Assembly: GCA_020343875.1 (NCBI GenBank)
Contig: CP070811.1
Coordinates: 612,333 to 650,474 of the forward strand
Reading direction: 5' to 3'
Origin: Anaerolineales bacterium
GTDB lineage: Bacteria > Chloroflexota > Anaerolineae > 4572-78 > NAK82
Length of the DNA stretch: 38,142 bases
The notes below the pieces were generated by a model. The model worked only from the letters and a program-made list of their open reading frames with translations, ran no database searches and was not told the origin of the DNA. Positions 24,409 through 31,929 of the stretch are shown here, in pieces (position 1 is the first letter of the stretch; every line of letters begins with the position of its first letter). The position numbers and the translations under genes are program-made.

Positions 24409-25341
24409 ATGGAAAAGCTCATTCTTACCTCGGCGCTGACCGGGGCAATAACAGTACCCACCCAGACCACAAGTCTACCATTCACCATCGAGGGCATTGC
24501 CCAAGATGCAATCGCCTGCGCCAGAGCGGGTGCCACCTCAATCCACATCCATGCACGCGACCCAGAGAACGGGCGCCCTTCCTCAGATCCAGAACTGGTC
24601 CGCAAAATTGTGACCCGTATCAAGGAAGGTTGCGACGCGATCATATGCATTACAACCGGTGGGGGCATGGGCATGACGCCTCAAGACCGGTTGCGTGCAG
24701 CCGCCTCATGTCAGCCAGAGCTGGCTACCTTCAACCTGGGTTCGATGAACTTCTCCATGCACCCGGTTGCGCGCCGATACGTGCCGGAAGACTGGCTTTT
24801 TGGTTGGGAGCCCGAATACGTAGAAGGTACCAAAGACTTCATATTCCGGAACACCTTTGGGGATATGGAAGTTTTCGCCAACACCATGAAGGAGAGCAAC
24901 GTCAGGCCAGAATTTGAGGCCTATGACGTTGGGCACCTCTACAATCTGAAATTCCTGGAGAAGGACGGGCTGGTCGGGCCTCCTTACTGGATCCAATTTG
25001 TGCTGGGCGTGTTGGGTGGTCTGGCTGCAACGCCCGAAGACCTGATTACCATGAAGCAGACAGCCGACCGCCTGCTCGGCCCAGAGAACTACCGCTGGTC
25101 GGTGATTGGCGTAGGCTACCCGATGGAATTCAACATGGCCGCCATGGCGATTATGATGGGCGGGCACGTACGAGTTGGGCTGGAAGACAACATCTTCGTC
25201 CGGCGCAAAGTCCTGGCCACCAATGTTGACCTGGTGGAGAAGGTCAAACGGATCGCGGCTGAGTTTGAGCGAGAGATCGCCACCCCAGACGAGGCCCGTC
25301 AAATATTGGGGCTCAAAGGGCTTGAGGCGGTGAATTTCTAG
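24409..25341 (+). CDS. Beta-keto acid cleavage enzyme (BKACE); candidate triacetate acetoacetate-lyase
   Basis: This 310-residue TIM-barrel zinc enzyme condenses a beta-keto acid with acetyl-CoA and splits it into acetoacetate and a new acyl-CoA. The zinc ligands His46 and His48 (SIHIHARD) and the late Glu in GLEDNIF are present, as are ITTGGGMG and IQFVLGVLGG. In the founding lysine-fermentation enzyme Kce, Glu14 (TGAET), as I recall, contacts the substrate amino group. Here that position is Ile14 (TGAIT), which argues against an amino substrate and fits 3,5-dioxohexanoate. AGAGGAG sets ATG 24409. Together with acetoacetate-CoA ligase downstream it would complete phloroglucinol breakdown to acetoacetyl-CoA. 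Substrate inferred. Confidence 0.92.
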   Translation: MEKLILTSALTGAITVPTQTTSLPFTIEGIAQDAIACARAGATSIHIHARDPENGRPSSDPELVRKIVTRIKEGCDAIICITTGGGMGMTPQDRLRAAASCQPELATFNLGSMNFSMHPVARRYVPEDWLFGWEPEYVEGTKDFIFRNTFGDMEVFANTMKESNVRPEFEAYDVGHLYNLKFLEKDGLVGPPYWIQFVLGVLGGLAATPEDLITMKQTADRLLGPENYRWSVIGVGYPMEFNMAAMAIMMGGHVRVGLEDNIFVRRKVLATNVDLVEKVKRIAAEFEREIATPDEARQILGLKGLEAVNF

Positions 25342-25418
25342 GCACTCGAAATGACACACAACGGATTCTCGAACTCGGGCATAAATGACCGACGGAGATG
25401 ATCGGGGGACCGCCTGAA

Positions 25419-26066
25419 ATGAACCCAATGGCCCAACTGATGGAACAGTCGGCCGCCCGGCACAGCCAGCTGTGCCCCCGGCAAGTGCTGGGCGTTCGCA
25501 TGGGCTTGCTGGCGGGCCGGGTGCTCGGCCTGGACGTGCCCGACGTCGACAAGCGCCTGGTGACCATGATGGAGACAGATGGCTGCGCCGCCGACGGCGT
25601 GTCAGCTGCTACCGGCTGCACGGTGGGCAATCGCAGGCTGCGCATCTTGGACTTTGGCAAGGTCGCCGCGACGTTTGTGGATATGAAAGGCGACCAAGCC
25701 ATTCGCATTGTGCCCCGGCCTGGTATCCGTGTGGCAGCTCAACAGCTGGCGCCTGACAGGGAAAGCAGGTGGCATGCACAATTGCAGGCCTACCAGGTGA
25801 TGCCGGATGGGGATCTGCTGGCGGTCCAGGTGGTGAAGTTGAATGTCTCACTCGAAGAGCTACTCAGTAAGCCAGCCTATCGGGTTAACTGTGAAGCCTG
25901 CGGTGAAGAGATCATCAACCAGCGCGAAGTAGTCATGGGAGGCAGGATGCTGTGCCGGGCCTGTGCAGGGCAAAGCTACTACCGCCTGGCGGGGCGGGAC
26001 GGTACTCAACTCTGGATGGACGAATTATGGCGGACCTATCAAGCGCTGGCTGAAAGGACGGCGTAA
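25419..26066 (+). CDS. FmdE-family protein with C-terminal zinc ribbon
   Basis: The 215-residue product has an FmdE-like domain (about 10-140), named after subunit E of formylmethanofuran dehydrogenase. The signature segments are HSQLCPRQVLGVRMGLLA and METDGCAADGVSAATGC. A four-Cys zinc-finger follows (CEACGEEI...MLCRAC). No other formylmethanofuran dehydrogenase subunits are here, so this is a stand-alone relative. Such proteins often occur beside molybdenum/tungsten enzymes, and a role in Mo-cofactor metal handling for the transhydroxylase is a tempting inference without direct evidence. The start is uncertain: ATG 25419, preceded by GGGGGA, is preferred to ATG 25398, which has GGAG immediately abutting. 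Confidence 0.85.
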   Translation: MNPMAQLMEQSAARHSQLCPRQVLGVRMGLLAGRVLGLDVPDVDKRLVTMMETDGCAADGVSAATGCTVGNRRLRILDFGKVAATFVDMKGDQAIRIVPRPGIRVAAQQLAPDRESRWHAQLQAYQVMPDGDLLAVQVVKLNVSLEELLSKPAYRVNCEACGEEIINQREVVMGGRMLCRACAGQSYYRLAGRDGTQLWMDELWRTYQALAERTA

Positions 26067-26158
26067 GCGGCGACGCGGAGTACACCAACTGCGGCCCTAC
26101 GAACCCCGCCGGGGCCAATCTCCGCCCAGCCACCGAATCATTGAAAGGCCGAGTTACT

Positions 26159-28159
26159 ATGAGTGTAATTAGCGAAGGGACCTTGCTGTGGGAACCTTCC
26201 CCAGCGGTCCAAGAAAAAGCCAATCTCACCCACTACATGGGGTGGCTGAAAAAGGAACGCGGGCTCACTTTCCAATCTTACCATGACTTGTGGGGTTGGT
26301 CGGTCACAGACCTGGAGCGTTTTTGGGAAAGCATTTGGGACTTTTTCGGCGTCAGGGCGTCCACGGAATACTCAAGTGTCTTGACCAAGAGAGAGATGCC
26401 AGGCGCCGATTGGTTCGCTGGGGCGGAGCTCAACTACACCGAGCACGTTTTCAGGAATATGAGCGTTGAACGGCCAGCTCTGCTTTACAAATCGGAAGAT
26501 CGAGCCCTGACGGAGATCACATGGCAGGAGCTATACGACCAGACTGTGGCCATGGCATACGCTTTGCGGCAACTGGGGGTAAAGCGCGGGGATAGAGTGG
26601 TGGCTTACTTGCCACATATCCCAGAAACCATCGTAGCCTTTTTGGCCTGTGCCAGCCTGGGGGCGATTTGGTCAAGCTGCTCGCCAGACTTTGGCAGTCC
26701 TAGTGTCCTGGATCGCTTTCAGCAGATTGAGCCCAAGGTGCTCATCGCGGTTGATGGTTACTGCTGGAATGGAAGGATTTATGATCGGCGTCAAGTCGTG
26801 GCCGAACTGCAGGCCGCCTTGCCCGCGGTTGAGAAGACCATCCTGGTGACCCTGGTTACTGACGGCTCTCAGTTGAAAGGGCTGAAAGACACCATGCTGT
26901 GGGATGAGGCGCTGGATAGCGCCCCTTCAGGCGGGATGCTAGAGTTCGAGCAGGTGCCCTTCAATCACCCGCTGTGGGTGCTCTACTCATCAGGTACCAC
27001 GGGTTTGCCCAAGCCAATTGTGCAAGGCCAGGGTGGAATTCTGCTTGAGCATCTCAAAACCGTGTCGCTCCACCTGGATCTCACCCCAGAAGATCGTTTT
27101 TTCTGGTATACCAGCACCGGCTGGATGATGTGGAATCTGCTGACTGGCGGCTTACTGGTTGGCTCTGCTCTCATCCTATACAATGGCAGCCCCTCCTACC
27201 CGGATATGAACGTCCTGTGGCAACTGGCCGAAGACACACAAATGACCTATTTCGGTGGCAGCGCCGCCTATATTTCGGCCTGCATCAAAGCGGGGATAGA
27301 ACCAGGCGGTGAATACCAGCTCAATCGGCTTAGAGCGGTGGGCTCCACCGGGTCACCCTTGTCCGTAGAAGGTTTCAAGTGGGTCTACGACAACGTGCAC
27401 CCGGATCTGGCGCTGGAGTCGGTCAGTGGTGGCACGGACTTGTGTACCCCATTTGTAGGCGGATGCCGGATATTGCCCGTGCATGCTGGAGAGATTCAGT
27501 GCAGATATTTAGGGGCAAAAGTAGAAGCCTTCAACGAGGCCGGGCAGAGCGTTGTAGACCAGGTGGGCGACCTGGTTGTGGCGGAGCCTATGCCCTCTAT
27601 GCCCTTGTTCTTCTGGAATGACCCGCAGGACCGGCGCTACAGGGAGAGCTACTTCGAGATGTTTCCCGGCATCTGGCGGCACGGGGATTGGATCAAGATC
27701 AATCAGCGCGGCGGCTGTGTCATCTACGGGCGCTCCGACTCCACCATCAAACGGCACGGCGTCCGCATGGGAACCAGTGAAATTTACCAAGCGGTGGAAA
27801 TGATCCCAGAAATTGTGGACAGCCTGGTGGTGGATTTGGAGACGCTGGGACAGGAGTCGTACATGCCGCTATTCGTGGTGCTGAGAGAGGGTGTTACGCT
27901 GGACGATGCGCTCAAAGCGAGGATAGGGGCCAGAATACGCCAAGATATTTCGCCTCGGCATGTGCCCGATGAGATTTTCGCCATCGAACAAATACCAAGA
28001 ACGCTCAGTGGCAAGAAGATCGAGGTACCCATTCGCAAGATCCTGATGGGGCATCCCCTGGAGGAGGCTGCGAACCTGGACGCTATGAGCAATCCGGAGT
28101 CAATTCAATTCTTTGTTGAGCTGGCCGAGCGGATTCAGAAACGATCAAAACGCGACTAG
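26159..28159 (+). CDS. Acetoacetate-CoA ligase (acetoacetyl-CoA synthetase)
   Basis: The 666-residue ANL-superfamily adenylate-forming enzyme is of the acetoacetyl-CoA synthetase subgroup. It activates acetoacetate with ATP and CoA in the cytoplasm. The subgroup-specific start (HYMGWLKKERGLTFQSYHDL) and the ACAS_N domain come first. Core motifs then follow: P-loop LYSSGTTGLPKPI, FWYTSTGWMMWN, GDWIKINQRGG, hinge GRSDSTIKRHGVRMGTSE and a C-terminal catalytic-Lys region SGKKIEVPIRKIL. Length is normal. Its presence makes sense of the preceding BKACE, whose reaction releases free acetoacetate that must be activated before thiolysis. No thiolase is in the window. The ATG 26159 follows GAAAGG at a spacing of about ten. 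Confidence 0.94.
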   Translation: MSVISEGTLLWEPSPAVQEKANLTHYMGWLKKERGLTFQSYHDLWGWSVTDLERFWESIWDFFGVRASTEYSSVLTKREMPGADWFAGAELNYTEHVFRNMSVERPALLYKSEDRALTEITWQELYDQTVAMAYALRQLGVKRGDRVVAYLPHIPETIVAFLACASLGAIWSSCSPDFGSPSVLDRFQQIEPKVLIAVDGYCWNGRIYDRRQVVAELQAALPAVEKTILVTLVTDGSQLKGLKDTMLWDEALDSAPSGGMLEFEQVPFNHPLWVLYSSGTTGLPKPIVQGQGGILLEHLKTVSLHLDLTPEDRFFWYTSTGWMMWNLLTGGLLVGSALILYNGSPSYPDMNVLWQLAEDTQMTYFGGSAAYISACIKAGIEPGGEYQLNRLRAVGSTGSPLSVEGFKWVYDNVHPDLALESVSGGTDLCTPFVGGCRILPVHAGEIQCRYLGAKVEAFNEAGQSVVDQVGDLVVAEPMPSMPLFFWNDPQDRRYRESYFEMFPGIWRHGDWIKINQRGGCVIYGRSDSTIKRHGVRMGTSEIYQAVEMIPEIVDSLVVDLETLGQESYMPLFVVLREGVTLDDALKARIGARIRQDISPRHVPDEIFAIEQIPRTLSGKKIEVPIRKILMGHPLEEAANLDAMSNPESIQFFVELAERIQKRSKRD

Positions 28160-28358
28160 CCCGTCAGGGCAGTGCCCCTACCAAACCTTGTTTGTTCGTA
28201 CTTTGGCCGCAACCGAACCAGTCTTGGGATATACAGCGACCCCTGCCACATCCATTCTGCGCCGGGCTCTCGCGCAGCTCTGCGCACGCCACAGTCTCGG
28301 CCCGTGTTCAAAGTAGCCGCGACACTTGTCCGGCACAGTTCCTCGTCAGGAGGGCAAC

Positions 28359-28793
28359 ATGAGCGATCACCTTGAACTGATTCACACACAGGAGAACGAC
28401 CCGGCCTATAACATGCCGTACACGCCCGCCATCAAGGTTCGGTCAGGGGCCACTGTCTACTTGGCCGGCGTCACCGCCGCGCCCGTCTATCACCATCATC
28501 CCCACATCAAATCCGATTTTGAACGGATCCCCCTGGATGCAGCGGAACAGACCAGGATGGCCATGGAAAACCTGCGCAAGGTTCTCCAGGCTGCGGGAGG
28601 GGATTTGACCGACATTGTGCAACTTTTCCGGTTTATCCGCGACATCGACCAAAATCAGGATGCCATCAACAAAGTGATGGGCGAGTATATGGGTGACCAT
28701 CGGGCCACCAGCACCACGGTTGAGGTCAGCCGGCTGGCGACGGACGACCGGCTGGTGGTCGAACTGGCTGCGGTAGCCGTGGTCGCGGACTGA
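28359..28793 (+). CDS. RidA/YjgF-family protein
   Basis: The 144-residue Rid-family protein carries the conserved Arg115 in HRATSTTVEVSRLATD, the residue that in RidA binds the carboxylate of enamine/imine intermediates. It also has the usual LRKVLQAAGGDLTDIVQ. It is 15-20 residues longer than RidA, with a loop around residues 44-58 (YHHHPHIKSD). AGGAGGG precedes ATG 28359. RidA deaminates reactive enamines; several operon-borne relatives act in aromatic (aminomuconate) degradation. Here it may detoxify or hydrolyse a reactive keto/enol intermediate, which is speculative. Confidence 0.88.
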   Translation: MSDHLELIHTQENDPAYNMPYTPAIKVRSGATVYLAGVTAAPVYHHHPHIKSDFERIPLDAAEQTRMAMENLRKVLQAAGGDLTDIVQLFRFIRDIDQNQDAINKVMGEYMGDHRATSTTVEVSRLATDDRLVVELAAVAVVAD

Positions 28794-28846
28794 AATGGCC
28801 AAAACAGCTTATCTCGTGCAGGCTCTGATTCGGAAGGAGGGGTCGC

Positions 28847-29230
28847 ATGGTTGACGTGGCAATACTAATACTTCGGGTTTCACTGGGAATCGTATTAATT
28901 CCCCATGGCGTACACAAGTTCGAGAAGAAGCAGTTTCTGGATAAGAAGTGGCGTGAAGAATACGGTCTGCCGACAGGATCTGTCCCGCTAACCGGCTTCA
29001 TCCAGATAGCGGGCGGACTGGCCATAATCCTGGGCGTTTACAGTAGTCCGATTGCAGTACTGCAGGCCGTGGTCATGGTGGTGGCCACGTGGGTTAGCAT
29101 CTGGAAGCACGGCGAGCCGTTTCTCAGCACACCCGAGGGCAAGGGATGGGACGTCAATTTCCTGCTGATTGGAGCACTTATCGCCTTGATCTTCCTGGGC
29201 AGCGGGCAGTGGTCGTTGATCGACTGGTAG
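28847..29230 (+). CDS. DoxX-family membrane protein
   Basis: This 127-residue integral membrane protein has four hydrophobic segments, starting LILRVSLGIVLIPHGVHKF and including GFIQIAGGLAIILGVY, the two recognisable DoxX blocks. GGAAGGAGGGG precedes the ATG. DoxX-type proteins are small four-helix quinone- or oxygen-related membrane proteins of mostly unknown function. It is the last plus-strand gene before convergent genes and may belong to the catabolic operon, 53 bases after the RidA gene. Its role in this locus is unknown. Confidence 0.85.
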   Translation: MVDVAILILRVSLGIVLIPHGVHKFEKKQFLDKKWREEYGLPTGSVPLTGFIQIAGGLAIILGVYSSPIAVLQAVVMVVATWVSIWKHGEPFLSTPEGKGWDVNFLLIGALIALIFLGSGQWSLIDW

Positions 29231-29348
29231 GCTCGACCTGATCCGACTCACATGCCGCCCGCCAAAGCCGGGTGACCATCAACCTGCCCCCAACCGACCT
29301 GCGCCAATACCGGCTGGCTCACCCTCTGCCCATCACAGGCTTGATCAG

Positions 29349-30332
29349 TCAGTCTCTTATCTTCAGTATGATCTTGCCTATGTTTTGATATTCTGCTATG
29401 TGTTGATGGGCCTCGTTTGCCTGCTGAATCGAATACACCGAGTCGATCACCGGGCCGATGGTCCCGCGCTCAACCAGCGACCAGAAGCGGCCCATGAATT
29501 GTCCCTTTATTTGTTCTTTCTCCTCCAAAGTGCGGCTGCGCAACACTGAGCCGATCAACCGCAAGCGACGACGCATCATCAGGGCCAGGTCGACTTCGGC
29601 ACGACTACCACGCAACAAGGCGATGACAACCAACCGCCCTCTTGGCTTGAGCAGGCTCAGATTCTGACTCAAGTAACCGGCGCCCACCATGTCAAGAATC
29701 ACATCCACACCTTGGCCGCCGGTATAGTCTTGCACGCGCTGGACGAAATCCTCTTCTTTGTAGTTGATGGCAAGATCTGCCCCCAGACTCATACAACGCG
29801 CGACCTTTTCCTCCACCCCTGCCGTGACGATCATGCGGCCACCGGCCTCCCGAACGAGTTGGATTGCCGCGGTGCCAACCCCGCTCGCGCCCCCATGCAC
29901 CAGCACAGTTTCGCCCTCCTGGAACGCGGCCTCCATGAAGATATTGGCAAAGGCTGTCAGAAACACCTCCGGCATGGCAGCTGCCTGCTGGTAGCTCCAA
30001 TCGTCCGGGATAGGCATCAGCATTTGGTACGGGACAGCCACCAATTCGGCATATCCGCCGCCTGCCAGTAGAGCACATACCCGGTCCCCAACCTGCCATC
30101 CCGAGACACCCTGCCCCATCTCGAGAATCCGGCCCGCTGTGTCCAGGCCCAGAATATGGGATGCCCCTGGTGGTGGGGGGTAATGGCCCGCCCGCTGCGC
30201 CAAGTCTGCCCGATTCACGGATGTGGCATGGGCTTCGATCAGGACTTCACCCGGGCCAAGAACCGGGTCATGGGTCGTTTGCCACACCAACGGCCGGTCT
30301 TTGTGGTCAGTTTGAATCTGGATAGCTTTCAT
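29349..30332 (-). CDS. NADPH:quinone oxidoreductase (MDR superfamily, PIG3-like)
   Basis: The 327-residue zinc-free medium-chain reductase shows the quinone-oxidoreductase start (NRADLAQRAGHYPPPPGAS) characteristic of the PIG3 branch. It also has GLDTAGRI, the nucleotide-binding VHGGASGVGTAAIQL and LRGRTLEEKxx-like SVLRSRTLEEKEQIK near the end. No Cys-rich zinc lobe is present. GGAGGGAC on the minus strand sets the start. It reduces quinones or alpha,beta-unsaturated carbonyls with NADPH. It is last in the minus-strand group, 54 bases after the MmgE/PrpD gene, and converges on the DoxX gene. A role in reducing quinoid by-products of polyphenols is conceivable. Confidence 0.9.
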   Translation of the reverse strand: MKAIQIQTDHKDRPLVWQTTHDPVLGPGEVLIEAHATSVNRADLAQRAGHYPPPPGASHILGLDTAGRILEMGQGVSGWQVGDRVCALLAGGGYAELVAVPYQMLMPIPDDWSYQQAAAMPEVFLTAFANIFMEAAFQEGETVLVHGGASGVGTAAIQLVREAGGRMIVTAGVEEKVARCMSLGADLAINYKEEDFVQRVQDYTGGQGVDVILDMVGAGYLSQNLSLLKPRGRLVVIALLRGSRAEVDLALMMRRRLRLIGSVLRSRTLEEKEQIKGQFMGRFWSLVERGTIGPVIDSVYSIQQANEAHQHIAEYQNIGKIILKIRD

Positions 30333-30386
30333 GCGGGTCCCTCCGCAAAATACTGGTCAATAGATGGAACCACTCTTAAATTCGCG

Positions 30387-31814
30387 TTAGCAGTCGAAGT
30401 CATTTGACGCAGCCAGTACTTCAACCAGCTCTTCAATACTGGCTAATTGGTCGACCGACTCGATCAGAGCAATCGCCCGCCGCATGTCGTCTGCTTGTAG
30501 AACGGATTCGGCGCACTCTTCGAACTTCTGGTGAAGATCGATGGAGGTAAACGGTCGTTCAGGGCCGCCCCGGTATTTTTCATCAGCTGCCTGGACAAGA
30601 CATTGCCCATCCTGAAGGCGGACTTCCACAACACTTCTGATCTTGTCAAATCCCTTCGCTTCAATCTCAGGGTCGAAGACAATCTCTACCTTATCCATCA
30701 TGCGCTGAACAGGCTGACTCTGTACAAACTCGTCGGTGAACTCTTTCACCCCTGCCCTTCTTCGAACGGCGATACTTGAGAGCATAAAGGGTAAACTGAA
30801 CTTTGCTTCCAACGCATTCTTCGCTTTCCCATAACGCAGCGGCTTGATCAAATTGGAGCCTGCTTTGAGTCTGATCGCCTGTATCTGCTCTGGTCTCAGA
30901 TTGTGTTCCAGCATCAATTTGAGCATGGCATCCATGCTGGGATGCCCAAGCACGCCACACGGATAGGGCTTCACGGAGATACCCGGATCGACAATCGTGT
31001 GCGGGTTTCCCAGGCACCCGACGATCTTTTCTGGCGCGTAGCCGCCTCCGAAAACCTGGAAAAATCCCCACGGGCCATCCAGTGCCTGCATGTCCGCACT
31101 GAAGCCCCTGGATGCCAGGTCGGAAGCAACCACCCCATTCTCAGCCGCCCTTCCCACGTGAAGAGGCTTGGTCATGGTACCGAAATTGACGCGGATCCCG
31201 GAGGCCAGGCTGGCTGCTATCCCCAATGCCTTGGCCACTTGAGCCTTTTCCAGCCCCATCAACTTGGCGGCACTGGCTGTTGCCCCAAAGGTCCCGATTG
31301 TGCCCGAGGTGTGAAATCCCTTCGCATAATGGCTTGGATCAATAGCCTCGGCGATCTTGCACTCCACCTCAAAGCCTGTCAGGAAAGCCTCCAGGAACTC
31401 CAGGCCTGAGGCGCGTGTTCGTTCTCCCACCGCCAGGGAAGCAGCTAAGGGGGGAATGGTTGGATGGGTCAAAAGGCCAAAGATCCGATCAGGGGATGTA
31501 GAGAGTTGGGTATCATCAAAATCCATGGCGTGCCCGCTCGTCCCATTGGCCAGGGCCGCCAGGGATGCGGGTACCCTCATCGCCCCTCGTCCCAGCACGG
31601 TTGCCTCTGAGACGCCGCGAAGAGACTTGATAAAGTCTCGCAGAATGACGCTGCACGCGGCGGTGGAGCCGCTTAGAATCACGCCCATGCCGTCCAGCAA
31701 GCAGTGTTTTCCCTGCTGGATGACCTGTTGAGGGAAGTGTTGTATGTCGGCCTGGAGAATGAAGTCCAGGATTTCTTCTGTAACCTTGATCTCACTGTTT
31801 GTGTTGGCTTCCAT
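30387..31814 (-). CDS. MmgE/PrpD-family protein
   Basis: The 475-residue member of the family contains 2-methylcitrate dehydratase PrpD and cis-aconitate decarboxylase. Family blocks seen are TSGHAMDFDDTQ, FHTSGTIGTFGATASAAKL, SGIRVNFGTMTKPLHVGRAA and VKPYPCGVLGHPSMDAM. The helical domain comes first, then the lid domain, and length is normal. No prpB or prpC neighbours occur, so methylcitrate catabolism is unlikely. Stand-alone members act on diverse di/tricarboxylates, some on aromatic-degradation products. Substrate unknown. It lies between the ThDP enzyme and the quinone reductase on the same strand, and its ribosome-binding site is weak (GAGAG). Confidence 0.88.
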   Translation of the reverse strand: MEANTNSEIKVTEEILDFILQADIQHFPQQVIQQGKHCLLDGMGVILSGSTAACSVILRDFIKSLRGVSEATVLGRGAMRVPASLAALANGTSGHAMDFDDTQLSTSPDRIFGLLTHPTIPPLAASLAVGERTRASGLEFLEAFLTGFEVECKIAEAIDPSHYAKGFHTSGTIGTFGATASAAKLMGLEKAQVAKALGIAASLASGIRVNFGTMTKPLHVGRAAENGVVASDLASRGFSADMQALDGPWGFFQVFGGGYAPEKIVGCLGNPHTIVDPGISVKPYPCGVLGHPSMDAMLKLMLEHNLRPEQIQAIRLKAGSNLIKPLRYGKAKNALEAKFSLPFMLSSIAVRRRAGVKEFTDEFVQSQPVQRMMDKVEIVFDPEIEAKGFDKIRSVVEVRLQDGQCLVQAADEKYRGGPERPFTSIDLHQKFEECAESVLQADDMRRAIALIESVDQLASIEELVEVLAASNDFDC

Positions 31815-31879
31815 AAATCTTTCTCTCAGGGGTGTGGTGAACCTGCCAATCCCTCTTCCTACCGCAAGCTATAAAGAGG

Positions 31880-31916
31880 GTTACAAGCACCCTGCCAGTT
31901 CAGCCTGAGTTGTAAC
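31880..31916. repeat. Short inverted repeat upstream of the MmgE/PrpD gene
   Basis: GTTACAA (31880-31886) and TTGTAAC (31910-31916) are perfectly inverted with 23 bases between, in the 115-base gap between two minus-strand genes. It could be a regulator site or chance; the arms are only 7 bp. Confidence 0.25.
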
Positions 31917-31929
31917 GTCCAGAGAAAGC

